Shown piece after piece: positions 21,993 through 31,138 of a DNA stretch of 64,000 nt; position 1 is the stretch's first letter, and the number at the start of each line of letters is the position of its first letter. The notes below the pieces were generated by a model. The model was given only the letters and a program-made list of their open reading frames with translations, had not been told where the DNA came from and searched no databases. The DNA lies in assembly GCA_003290165.1 (NCBI GenBank), contig QNQO01006950.1, forward strand, positions 151,116 through 215,115. Direction: 5' to 3'. The DNA is from Berberis thunbergii. Its lineage: Eukaryota; Streptophyta; Magnoliopsida; Ranunculales; Berberidaceae. A program made the position numbers and the translations under genes.

Positions 21993-22664
21993 TGATGATA
22001 CATAAAAATGGTCGCACCCCGGAGCCGTACACGTGTCATGATGATCTCAAGGAATTACGGCCTCAAGCGTCAGCCCAACACTGATCCGCCCCAAGCGGTT
22101 CTAAGCCCACCCAACTGCAATCAGCCAGGCGGACCCGAACTCTCACATCATGTTAGGCCCACAAGTCTCATAGCTATCCACAATACCCGTAAGTCCTCTG
22201 CAGGCAAGTATCTTGAGGATCAGTTTTCAGGTAACTACAGCTGCTCTCTACTTCTAACTAGGAAGCAAACACCAGAGTATCTTTCACACAGGAAAACTTT
22301 CTTCTATGGATTGCTCTTGGATTGGGAACTATCTCCTGGGTATCTAGGAACACAGAGCTAACAAAGAACTTCCCTCCTACAACACGACTCATAATTAGGG
22401 AGGGATCTCCACAAAGATTTCTTTTCTAAACTACGCCTATGAGGGCCTGGTAGAACCAGGACTTCTTGCACTATAAATAAGACATGAGGTTTGTAAGCTA
22501 AGGTATGCGATAAATTCCCTGCTACAACATTACACCTTCCTCAGAGCCATGTCTGACTTTAGCATCAGAGTGCTATCAGCCACTCCACGGTGGTCTGTGG
22601 CTCATGTGCGTTACTTGTAAACAATCAAACTCAACCAAAGCAGGGAGCAGAAAAAGAATGCATC
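21993..22664 (+). repeat. 3' LTR of Gypsy element 1
   Basis: The LTR begins TGATGATACATAAAAATGG and ends near GAATGCATC, matching 3134-3819 along its length with many substitutions. The terminal A of the 5' copy's GCATCA is not conserved, so the exact end is uncertain by a base or two. Confidence 0.85.
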
Positions 22665-23755
22665 TTTTAAAATATTTTACAATTAAAAATCAAAAAGTGG
22701 GTAAAAGAAGTGTTTGTATTTAAATGAAAATACTATTATATTTATTTTACAAATTTGCCCTCCCAAATTTAAATTATATACAATCAAACTCAGCCACTCT
22801 AAATATTCATTAATTATATCTAAGCTCCTAACATAATTTATTTAAAGACCTCTAAGTATTTCTAAATTATAAATAAGCCCTTACATTTAACATTTGTATT
22901 GTTTTCATTTTGCCCTCAATAATTCATAATTTTTATAATCCAAACCAGCAACTATTAAACATTGATACTTAAGCCCTAATATCATAATTTATTTGAAGCC
23001 TTCTAATTATTTATAAACTATACATAGGTCCTTAAAATTATAAATAATTATTTTGTTAAAAATTCAATAATAACTCTTACTTATTAAAATGTTGTAATAA
23101 AATAAAAAAGTACTGAATATCCGCGCACACGTAGAGCGTTTCCATGCCCTAGTATATATATAGTTAATTTAAAAGTAAGACACTACCATTTTCATTCTTC
23201 ACCATTACTTTTCATGCAACACCGCGATGCTTTGTTTCTGCCAACCACTATTTTAAGTGCCCCAAACATGACCACTTGCAATAATTTCTTATAACAAACA
23301 TGAAGAATCAATGAACGATTATAATGTGTCCATTTAGCATCCTAGTAATGCAAATTAATAGCTTTACGTTGCTTTGATAAACTCCAGGCTTACAAAAAAA
23401 ATTCAACAATTGTTATAAAATAAAAATATAAAAAACTACTATTGGATCCTACAATATTTCTTTTATCTTTCACTATTTTGGCTCCACTTTGTACATTGTA
23501 AAGTATACTCTATAATGAACATTCATCCCAGTAACAGTGACGAGTGTCCATCATTGCGTCCCAAGTGAATTGACAATTTTACCCAATAAGTTAGTTTTCA
23601 CATGTTTCTCTCTGTCATTGAAGCTATAAGATGTAGTTTTCTATAAGGGCACAAATGTAAAAGATTCCACATGAGCCAAGGATACCACCATACAAACAAA
23701 CTTCCTTTAATGTTGTTGACTTCTATACTAAACATACATATTTACCCATGACATA
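22665..23755. other. AT-rich spacer, no gene recognised
   Basis: Very AT-rich sequence with no coding motif. Phrases such as TTTGCCCTCCC and CATGCCCTAGTATATATA suggest old repeats, but no ends can be set. Confidence 0.5.
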
Positions 23756-23870
23756 TTAACGAGTTTTTTTGACAATGCCCACCAAAACATAATCGTAATT
23801 AGTGTTGATCCTCATTTTGTTTAAAACGAAGATTACAACCCCAAAATCACTTTTCATTTAGTCAAGCATT
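23756..23870 (+). repeat. Left arm of a long imperfect inverted repeat
   Basis: GACAATGCCCACCAAAACATAATCG...AATTAGTGTTGATCC...TTTAAAACG...CCCCAAAATCACTT pairs, as reverse complement, with 29750-29850 (AAGTGGGTTTTAGGG...CGTTTTAAAT...CAACACTAATTATAATTATG...GGCATTGT). About 100 bp align with scattered mismatches. Before the LINE inserted, the arms were separated by only about 180 bp, so this is probably an old MITE or foldback element. Confidence 0.65.
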
Positions 23871-24034
23871 AAAAGACCAAAGTCTTAGCTAGTCAATGTT
23901 GTTTTTTGACCAATGGTCAGATTTTACTTAGGTATTTAGATATGAGATTGATACTTAGAGTCACATGTTGGACACGTGCCACACATTTAAGTGCATTGAT
24001 TAGCAAAGACTTTGGTCTTCTAGGGTTTGAAAAG

Positions 24035-24050
24035 CTTGGAAGTGGGTTTT
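24035..24050 (+). repeat. Target site duplication, 3' side of the LINE
   Basis: CTTGGAAGTGGGTTTT here is repeated exactly at 29748-29763. The T-run that follows (to about 24059) is the LINE poly(A) tail on the minus strand, so the last few T bases could belong to either. Confidence 0.9.
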
Positions 24051-24112
24051 TTTTTTTTTGGAAAGCGAGCGGGGGTTATTTGGGATCCCCAAACCACATT
24101 AAAAAAGAAGGA

Positions 24113-27100
24113 TTACATTCTCAGATATTTCTTTCCAGTTTTGTCTTCATACACTATCTTTTTCAAATCCTCCGCAAAGGAGCTCGGAGTAAATTCTACA
24201 AACATAGTATTAGGATACAATCCCGCCAGGTAATCTGCAGCCCTGTTTGTCTCTCGATAATCATGTTTGCATGCATAGTCTTCTAGAATCGACAGCTGGT
24301 ACCGGATTCTCCATACGATGTGCTTAAGGTCCCAAGGGACTGGATCATTATTGGATAGGTAAGCAAGAACATTGGTGGAGTCTGTACTAACCTCTATCTT
24401 ACGTATATTATGTAACCTTGCAAGCTTCAGACCCATAAGAACTCCCTGCAGTTCATGTTTTATAACTGAATGACCAGTTGTATCACCTGAGCAAGCTGCA
24501 ATAACATCGCCTTGGTCATTCCGAATAATAGCTCCATACCCTCCTTTTAAAGCATTCAAAGAGTCTTCTCCTCTTAATGATCCATCAGTGTTAAGTTTGA
24601 ACCAGCCTGATCTTGGACGTTGCCAGTAACACAGAGTCGGAGACAAGGTGTTGAACTTAATGTCTATTCGTAACCTGTCTATAAGCGTCCTGTTTTGAGC
24701 AGTATCAGTGATGTTCCATTGACCAAGACTGAATTTGATTCGGATGTCTTCATATATGTTACGTACAACTTCAACAGAATTTCTGTATTTCTGTTGGTGT
24801 ATACGTCGGTTTCGCTCAGCCCATATGTGATACACCGTAGCATTTAGAGCAACCTTTTTGATGATTACTTCAGTTCCATTACCTCTGAATGTTTGGACGC
24901 ACCACTGCAGCTCTTCTGCCCAGCTCTGAATTTGTCTCGAATAACATAGGTAATAGAGGATGGCTTGCCATACCAAGCGAGAATAGGTGCACAAAAAGAA
25001 GAGGTGCGACTCTGTTTCACTCTCATAACCACATAAAGGGCAGTGGTCATGATATGATTTACCCCATTGCTTCAGTTTGGACATTGTAGTAAGAGCTCCA
25101 TTGGTCAAGAGCCAAGTAATAAAACTATGTCGAGGGACGTGACCTTTAAACCAGATAATACGAGCCCAGAATACTTTGGGTTTATGCTTTCGAGCTGCTT
25201 CATAAGTCGCTTTGGACTGGAATTGACCATCACTGCCTGCGGTCCATGTCACTTCATCTTCTAGATTAGTGTTTAACTCAATATCATTGAGTCGACATAC
25301 AATATCAGGGATACGGCTGCTGAGTCGTTGGGGAACACACCATTCTTCATTACTAATGACAGCAGACACTAAAGCATTCTTATGCAGAGTAGAGTCATAT
25401 AGAAAAGCTTGTGGGAATCTGTTGAAGAGAATACCAAGCGGGTGCCACGGATCCTTCCAGAAATAGGTAGTACCCCCGTTCCCAATTAGGTGATGTACAA
25501 ATGCGGCTGCCTTATCTCGACAATCAAGAATCTTTCTCCAGCACCAGGACGCCTCTTGTGGTTTAGACATAAGCCAAAAATCTCTATGTTTGATAAGATG
25601 CTTCCATACCCAATTGACCCATAGCGTGTTTTGCTTAGACATCAAACTCCAAATGTGTTTCATACAAGCTACTTCATTACCAGTGCTAACACTACGTATG
25701 CCTAAACCACCTTCATCCTGTGGATAACAGATCGTGTCCCAGCTCACCTTTGCCTTCTTCAAAGGAGTATCTCCTCCCGACCATAGGAAATTGCGAAGGA
25801 TGGAATTAATACTAGCAATGGTTCTCTTAGGTAGACCATAACAGGAAGTCCAATAAACATGCATGCTGGAGAGAACCGAATTAATTAAGACTAGCCGCCC
25901 TGCATATGATAGAAATCTATTCTTCCAGGAGTTAATTCGCTTTCTGAGTCTGTCAATAAGAGGTTTGCATTGGTGATGCGAGAGTGTTGAGGAGATCATA
26001 GGCAGCCCAAGATACTTCATAGGAAGAGTCCCAACTGAGAAATGAAGGTGAGAAGCAATCTGAGACTTTTCATTATCAGGAACACCAGCTAAGAAGAGAG
26101 TACTCTTGTGGGTATTCACTTCCAGTCCTGTACACTCCTTAAATAAGAGAAGGACATCCGCTAGGGCCTTTGCAGAGTTATTATCTCCATGAAAGAAGGC
26201 TATCAAGTCATCAGCAAACCCAAGATGGGTTATCAGTGGATCATTACACTTATAGTGAACTTTATACTGACCTTCCTGAACTTTTTGTCGCAATAGCACA
26301 TGTAGAATCTCCATAACCATAACAAAAAGATACGGTGACAAAGGGCACCCTTGCCGGACCCCTCGGGTAGCATGTATGTAGCCTCTGGGAGAGCCATTAA
26401 GATTGATAGAGAACTTCGGAGTAGAGATGCATACTTCAATCCAACGGATGAATTGTGCCGGGAATCTGAGTATCTTTAACAAATGTAAGATAGAGTCCCA
26501 CCTCACCATATCATATGCCTTCCGAATATCGATCTTAGCTGCACACCGAGGAGGCCCATGATCTCTGTGGTAGTTTCGGACTAGCTCATGCACCAACATA
26601 ATATTGTCCTGGATGTGGCGACCTTTGATGAACGCAGATTGGGAGGTGCTAACAACTCTTTGGACTGCATCTTTCATTCTGGACGTCAAGATCTTGGTGA
26701 TACATTTGTACAACACATTGCAACATGCTATAGGCCTGTAGTCACTGAAGTAAGAAGCATTAGTAATTTTAGGAACTAAAGCAACTACAGTGGCATTTAC
26801 CTCACCGAGTAATTTAGAACTCCTGAAAAAGTTCAGGACGGCCTTGACAAAGTCATCTCCCACCACTCGCCATGTGGCTTTAAAGAAGAATGAGGAGAAG
26901 CCATCCGCCCCAGGAGCTTTATTAGAATCAATATCTGCAAGCGTCGCCACTATTTCCTTCCTGGTAACTGGTTGTACAAGTTCCTCACTCATATCATCTG
27001 TGACTAAGTTCTCAAAAGTAATAGAATCAAGGATAGCTGGGTCATAATGGGTAGTATGCTGGCCTGCAAGCACGCCACCAAAATATTGTAAACATTCAGC

Positions 27101-28294
27101 CTCTATGTCAGCAGGATCCTCTAATTTAGTCCCATTAGCATTATAGATGCTCATTATTTTATTCTCGGTCCTACGCTCCCTCATCAGACCATGAAAGTAT
27201 GCAGTATTGTGGTCCCCTAGTGTAAAGGCCATTGAACGAGAACGCTGTTTAGCTTCAGATTCTTCATTCCTGGCAGCAGCAGCATATGCTTTAACAGCAA
27301 TTCTCTCTTCCTGAATGGCTGTAGATGTGGCAGAGCTGGACCGGAGAGCTTGCTGTGCCAAGAACATGGTACATCTAGCTTGTTCAACTGCTGTACTGGC
27401 TTTATTAAACCCATTCTTTCGCCAAGTAGTAAGGCTGTGTTTTACATTTTTAAGCTTGTGCACAAGTCTATACATCGGGTTCCCATGGACTGGAGTGTTC
27501 CAAGCATGTTCAACAGTTGTAAGGAAATCATGCTCATAAACCCAGTAATTAAAGAATTTAAATGGAATCGGGCCCCTATTCGTATTATCATAAAGTGACA
27601 GAATCATAGGCGAGTGATCTGATATACCTGGGTTCAAGAACTCCGTCTCTGCATCAGGAACATCCTGCAGCCATAGGCCATTAACCAAGACTCTATCTAT
27701 TTTGGAGGCGACTCTAGCATGCCCCATTTGGTTGTTGCACCATGTGAAGAAGTTACCACGATAACGACAATCATATAAACCAGTACGTGTGACACATTCC
27801 AGAAACTCTTGCGATCCCCCTACGTAGTTGGCTGAGCCTCCTATTCTTTCATGTGAATGAAGAGTTGCATTATAGTCTCCTAGGAGTGCCCAAGGACAGT
27901 TAACTGTTACGGCAAGATCCTCTATTGCCTGCCATAGGGTGCGGCGTATGACATAGGAGTTATTACCATAAATGAAGGACAAGAAGCAAGTGAAACCATT
28001 AACAAAGTTAGCCTGGATAGTAATTGCTTGGTCTGTTCGAGCTATAGTAATGATGGTAACCTGTGTAGGATTCCAACCAACCCATATTCTACCTCCCTGG
28101 ATTAAGTCCCTATTATCTATCCAGGACCAGTCCCGAAGGAGAGTTCGTTGAATGGAAGGAGTATTAACATCTGCAACTTTAGTTTCAAGTAAACCCACAA
28201 TATGGAGCTTGTTAGTCTTCACCAGTTCGCGTACTTCTTTTTGTTTAAGAGAGTCATTCAACCCCCGCACATTCCAGCATCCGACTTTAAACAT
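24113..28294 (-). CDS. LINE ORF2: endonuclease, reverse transcriptase, zinc-binding and RNase H protein
   Basis: This 1393-residue protein has the full L1-type order. Residues 1-235 form an apurinic-like endonuclease (CWNVRGLN, LLETKV, LLGDYNA, SDHSPM). About 450-720 is the reverse transcriptase (NKAPGADGFSSFFFKATW, SAFIKGRHIQDNIML, GVRQGCPLSPYLFV, catalytic FADDLIAFF). About 1010-1110 is a zf-RVT region (CPLCGYESETESHLFFLC). About 1240-1370 is an RNase H domain (FKLNTDGSLRG, STDSTNVLAYL, NRAADYLA). It would nick target DNA and copy the element's RNA at the cut. The start is the first ATG, which overlaps the ORF1 stop. No internal stop interrupts it. A C-terminal RNase H is known from a subset of plant L1 elements. 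All catalytic motifs I can check are preserved. Confidence 0.95.
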   Translation of the reverse strand: MFKVGCWNVRGLNDSLKQKEVRELVKTNKLHIVGLLETKVADVNTPSIQRTLLRDWSWIDNRDLIQGGRIWVGWNPTQVTIITIARTDQAITIQANFVNGFTCFLSFIYGNNSYVIRRTLWQAIEDLAVTVNCPWALLGDYNATLHSHERIGGSANYVGGSQEFLECVTRTGLYDCRYRGNFFTWCNNQMGHARVASKIDRVLVNGLWLQDVPDAETEFLNPGISDHSPMILSLYDNTNRGPIPFKFFNYWVYEHDFLTTVEHAWNTPVHGNPMYRLVHKLKNVKHSLTTWRKNGFNKASTAVEQARCTMFLAQQALRSSSATSTAIQEERIAVKAYAAAARNEESEAKQRSRSMAFTLGDHNTAYFHGLMRERRTENKIMSIYNANGTKLEDPADIEAECLQYFGGVLAGQHTTHYDPAILDSITFENLVTDDMSEELVQPVTRKEIVATLADIDSNKAPGADGFSSFFFKATWRVVGDDFVKAVLNFFRSSKLLGEVNATVVALVPKITNASYFSDYRPIACCNVLYKCITKILTSRMKDAVQRVVSTSQSAFIKGRHIQDNIMLVHELVRNYHRDHGPPRCAAKIDIRKAYDMVRWDSILHLLKILRFPAQFIRWIEVCISTPKFSINLNGSPRGYIHATRGVRQGCPLSPYLFVMVMEILHVLLRQKVQEGQYKVHYKCNDPLITHLGFADDLIAFFHGDNNSAKALADVLLLFKECTGLEVNTHKSTLFLAGVPDNEKSQIASHLHFSVGTLPMKYLGLPMISSTLSHHQCKPLIDRLRKRINSWKNRFLSYAGRLVLINSVLSSMHVYWTSCYGLPKRTIASINSILRNFLWSGGDTPLKKAKVSWDTICYPQDEGGLGIRSVSTGNEVACMKHIWSLMSKQNTLWVNWVWKHLIKHRDFWLMSKPQEASWCWRKILDCRDKAAAFVHHLIGNGGTTYFWKDPWHPLGILFNRFPQAFLYDSTLHKNALVSAVISNEEWCVPQRLSSRIPDIVCRLNDIELNTNLEDEVTWTAGSDGQFQSKATYEAARKHKPKVFWARIIWFKGHVPRHSFITWLLTNGALTTMSKLKQWGKSYHDHCPLCGYESETESHLFFLCTYSRLVWQAILYYLCYSRQIQSWAEELQWCVQTFRGNGTEVIIKKVALNATVYHIWAERNRRIHQQKYRNSVEVVRNIYEDIRIKFSLGQWNITDTAQNRTLIDRLRIDIKFNTLSPTLCYWQRPRSGWFKLNTDGSLRGEDSLNALKGGYGAIIRNDQGDVIAACSGDTTGHSVIKHELQGVLMGLKLARLHNIRKIEVSTDSTNVLAYLSNNDPVPWDLKHIVWRIRYQLSILEDYACKHDYRETNRAADYLAGLYPNTMFVEFTPSSFAEDLKKIVYEDKTGKKYLRM

Positions 28295-29627
28295 GACTAA
28301 CAGTAGAATCGGGGAGCTGCTTGACTCCCATATGAGTAACTCTTTCTCTAAGCTTGATCAAAGTTGTTAATGGGGTATCTTCTGTATCCTCTGCTGGCAC
28401 TGGGACTGGTGCGATGTCAATTACCCCATTCAAGGCCTGCTTTGCAGCAGGGAACTTATGCTGCGTAGGAGTTGTCAAACAAGGTTCTGAGCCAGCGCTA
28501 GGTTCTGCACCAGAAGAGTCTGCATTGTCGTCCTTGTGCTGATCAATAGGCTCACCCAAACCAGGCTGCGTATCCCGGACAATCTGGCTTATCTGTGTAT
28601 CATTCTCTTTCTGAATATCTGCATGTTCATGTAGCACTTCCAAAGCTGTGCTTCTGGATGCAATCGTATGCGTGTTGTCACTAGCTTGGCGACTAGGTTT
28701 GAAGGAGTGCTTGCCTTGTGCGACAGTCCAGCCATCAGTAGGTTTGCTTGAAGGCTCCTGCCCTTTGCGAACAGGTTTCCAGACCTTTGTCACCTGCTTG
28801 TTCTCGGACTTGTTCTTTGGGCATTGCATCTTTGAGTGACCAAAGCCAGAGCATATATTGCATTTAACGGGACGCCAAGCATATTCAACAGCAATTGTTC
28901 GCATCTGATCCTCATCTACAAGGACTGGAATGGAATCCGGGAATTGGCTATTCATGTCAATTTCAACACATACCCTGGCGAATGCCAACCGAGACTTGGT
29001 TTCTGTTGCTTTATCTAGCATGATCGGGACCTTAACAGCACTTGCTATCTGCTGGATGCCTTCTGGATTCCATAGAAACAGAGGGATGTTCTTGAGAGTG
29101 ATCCAGATGGGAACCGAGGTTAAAACCTCCTCATCCTCATCTAGTGTCGGAGACCATTTGCGAACAATAAACAAACGACTTGCAATGTGTAGAGGGCCAA
29201 TTTCCAGCACTTTCCTTCTGTCAGTTTCATCATTGAATCTGAATATAAAGTTCTTCTCCCCATGAATGTTCATCACAAAGTTATTGATTCCCCAAGCGCG
29301 CTTAAGCGATTCTTTAACGTAGCTGTAAGCCAGCCTTTTCCCCACAAATCTACCTAAGACAAGTGTCTCACACTCCTCAATTTTTTTTGCATAGTCGGCA
29401 GTTTTAACTCTTACCACTGTCTTCCCATTAAGAGTATCAGGTCGCACATACTGGAGTTTTGTAGAACCAGAAAATCTGTTTTGCTTCAGTTTTTCAGCCC
29501 AATTCATGGATGGTGTTCCACTGTGATCAATTGGAGATTGACTACCAAGTGAGTCATCATTGAGAATGGTCATATCGGCCTTAGGAACAGCCGTGTTGGC
29601 AGATCCAACAGTAGGTTCTGCAGCCAT
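28287..29627 (-). CDS. LINE ORF1: DUF4283/CCHC RNA-binding protein
   Basis: This 446-residue protein has a DUF4283-like N-terminal half (about residues 60-230; NFIFRFNDETDRRKVLEIGP, PIWITLKNIPLFLWNPEGI) and one CCHC zinc knuckle, CNICSGFGHSKMQC, near residues 256-270. The C-terminal half is low in complexity, acidic and polar. In plant L1 elements ORF1 binds the element RNA and acts as its packaging partner with ORF2. The frame stays open upstream of the chosen ATG at 29627, but no earlier ATG with better support is visible. The stop overlaps the ORF2 start. Confidence 0.9.
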   Translation of the reverse strand: MAAEPTVGSANTAVPKADMTILNDDSLGSQSPIDHSGTPSMNWAEKLKQNRFSGSTKLQYVRPDTLNGKTVVRVKTADYAKKIEECETLVLGRFVGKRLAYSYVKESLKRAWGINNFVMNIHGEKNFIFRFNDETDRRKVLEIGPLHIASRLFIVRKWSPTLDEDEEVLTSVPIWITLKNIPLFLWNPEGIQQIASAVKVPIMLDKATETKSRLAFARVCVEIDMNSQFPDSIPVLVDEDQMRTIAVEYAWRPVKCNICSGFGHSKMQCPKNKSENKQVTKVWKPVRKGQEPSSKPTDGWTVAQGKHSFKPSRQASDNTHTIASRSTALEVLHEHADIQKENDTQISQIVRDTQPGLGEPIDQHKDDNADSSGAEPSAGSEPCLTTPTQHKFPAAKQALNGVIDIAPVPVPAEDTEDTPLTTLIKLRERVTHMGVKQLPDSTVSHV

Positions 29628-29747
29628 TGCGGTTTCAACATCAGGAGACCCATCGACAGCACCTCCCGTGTGGCGCCGCAGTCCTGCATCTCCCTTGGGA
29701 TCATTGTTATGCGCCCTAGACAGTCCATTGCGAGCTACTGCATCTCC

Positions 29748-29763
29748 CTTGGAAGTGGGTTTT
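29748..29763 (+). repeat. Target site duplication, 5' side of the LINE
   Basis: CTTGGAAGTGGGTTTT is identical to 24035-24050 and marks the 5' end of the LINE at about 29747. Confidence 0.9.
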
Positions 29764-29850
29764 AGGGTTGCAAAAATCGTTTTAAATAAAATAGGGAGTC
29801 AACACTAATTATAATTATGTTTTAGAGGCATTGTAAAAAACCTATTTTAA
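29764..29850 (-). repeat. Right arm of the inverted repeat flanking the LINE
   Basis: This is the reverse-complement partner of 23756-23870. The pairing starts within the target duplication (AAGTGGGTTTTAGGG against CCCCAAAATCACTT) and fades near GGCATTGTAAAAAAC. Confidence 0.6.
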
Positions 29851-30067
29851 CAATGAACAAACTATGCTTATTTATCACTACTATTCCTAAATACACAATT
29901 ACAATTATCCCTTTGTTATAAAAATTCAAATATTGCTGACTTATTCTTTGTTTTATTTGTTATTATTATTTTTAATGTGTGTGTACAGACATATGTTGCA
30001 TATATGTTTTGAGGATGCCATGATAACATAAAACCAATATCACATTCTTAATTTTTAAATAATAAAC
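29851..30067. other. AT-rich spacer
   Basis: No coding or repeat signal beyond possible weak continuation of the inverted repeat. Confidence 0.4.
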
Positions 30068-30290
30068 TTAATATGTAAACTGACCTTTTCCCCAATCAAT
30101 TATATGATGGAGCCAAGGCCTTTCAAGGATGATGTTGTAGGTAGACGGAGCATCGACCACCATGAGCTCCTGAATAAGGTACTTTCGTAATTGTGGCTCT
30201 CCCGCCACTACCATTAGATTGATCTTTCCAATAGGAAAGTTTTTTCTCTCCGCTGAACTCAATCACGGGGTGATTGGCAGGTAACACCGA
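30068..30290 (-). pseudogene. Gypsy (Tat-like) protease fragment
   Basis: A short minus-strand frame reads KNFPIGKINLMVVAGEPQLR followed by MVVDAPSTYNIILERPWLH. It closely parallels the protease end of Gypsy element 1 (VAGESQLRN...MVVDAPSSYNLILGRPWLH, near 5660-5760). The conserved G before RPW is E here. Nothing else of the element is recognisable around it. Confidence 0.8.
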
Positions 30291-30890
30291 GACCCTCTTT
30301 CACTGTGGCTCTGTTGTTTGCCTTCTTCCATATAAAAAGAAACACATACACAACCACATCGTCCATATAAACAGAAAAATAAACACATCTACATGGTCTG
30401 AAACTCAAGTCAATCCAAACTTCAGGTGATTACTAGTTCTATAAGTCTTACATAAGAAACATGGGATGAGGCATAATTATCATTGCCCCTAAAAGAAACA
30501 AGTGCATTTAACAAGTAAAAATGAATGCAAGTATATTTATATTCCATGAGCACCAATACACCAAAGGCGAGATTAAATAATTTCAGAGTAGAGAGTTGCA
30601 TCATATCTGGCAATGATATGTCAACTAGGTTGGCTGAGATTAATGTGTACTAGTTCATGTCAACTAGGTTGGTTGAGATTAATGTGTACTAGTTCACGTT
30701 TTGTAAAGAAATGTGATAGCATTAAGCTCTTGAACTCAAGTGAAATTTGCATACTTACAGAACTGATAGTTGCATCATACACGTTATTAGGGTGGGTCCT
30801 ACTTGATCTCCTTCTATATTCATTTATTTGGTCAGACTTCCTCTTGGGGTTTAAAGTTATTTTTTTTCCAAGGCCCTACTCTGAAGTAAT
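30291..30890. other. Spacer left of the Copia element, no gene recognised
   Basis: AT-rich sequence holding the 39-bp duplication. The frame at 30613-30900 is created partly by that duplication and has no family signature. Confidence 0.4.
30617..30695 (+). repeat. 39-bp tandem duplication
   Basis: TGTCAACTAGGTTGGCTGAG plus ATTAATGTGTACTAGTTCA occurs twice in direct succession with a single mismatch. Confidence 0.9.
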
Positions 30891-31126
30891 TGATAACTAA
30901 AACAATGGTGGAGAGTTTTATTTTATTTTATTGTATTCATCTCTCTTTCGAAGAAAAATATAAATAGAGGTACAACAAGAAACTAAGTTACGAAAAAAAT
31001 AATTTAATTGATCTAATTACAGCTATACATGAAAACTATAATTACAGTATCAATCAGGAATCAATTAAGCACAACTCATGCCAGGGAGATCAAATCTTCC
31101 ATGATTAAGCACAACTCATGCCAACA
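30891..31126 (-). repeat. 3' LTR of the Copia element
   Basis: On the minus strand it starts TGTTGGCATGAGTTGTGCTT and ends near GTTTTAGTTATCA. It is about 100 bp shorter than the 5' LTR, which has extra copies of an AAATCTTCTATGATTAA segment. Confidence 0.85.
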
Positions 31127-31138
31127 CTCCCCCTCAAG
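31127..31138 (-). other. Polypurine tract of the Copia element
   Basis: On the minus strand CTTGAGGGGGAG lies immediately before the LTR start TGTTGG. Confidence 0.85.

Larger units (their letters stand above)
3134..22664 (+). mobile_element. Non-autonomous Ty3/Gypsy LTR retrotransposon, Tat/Athila-like, interrupted by a CACTA element
   Basis: Two directly repeated LTRs (3134-3819 and 21993-22664) bound a 19.5-kb unit; without the nested CACTA (10631-20467) it is about 9.7 kb. In order it contains a primer-binding-like site, gag and aspartic protease, an unassigned stretch, two blocks of degenerate tandem repeats, and an antisense ORF reaching to a purine tract before the 3' LTR. I found no reverse transcriptase, RNase H or integrase motifs. 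Gag with a tryptophan-rich zinc-finger remnant, tandem repeats in the 3' part and an antisense ORF are known traits of the plant Tat lineage (for example Grande). The LTRs differ at many positions and by indels, so the insertion is old. The flanks TTTAT and TTTTA do not form a clean target duplication. Confidence 0.8.
24051..29747 (-). mobile_element. Nearly intact L1-type LINE with two open ORFs
   Basis: A 5.7-kb minus-strand unit ends in poly(A) at 24050-24059 (read as T on plus) and is flanked by a 16-bp direct repeat, the mark of target-primed reverse transcription. It has a short 5' region (29628-29747), ORF1 (28287-29627), ORF2 (24113-28294) and a short 3' UTR. The ORFs overlap by eight bases, ATGTTTAA, so ORF2 could be translated by re-initiation after ORF1 ends. 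Both ORFs are open over their full expected length, which is unusual in this decayed neighbourhood and indicates a young insertion. It landed inside an older inverted-repeat element. Confidence 0.93.

Noticed and set aside
22660..22670. Possible target duplication of Gypsy element 1 (TTTAT/TTTTA)
   Set aside because: The two flanks do not match without shifting, and the 3' LTR end is mutated, so no duplication is claimed.
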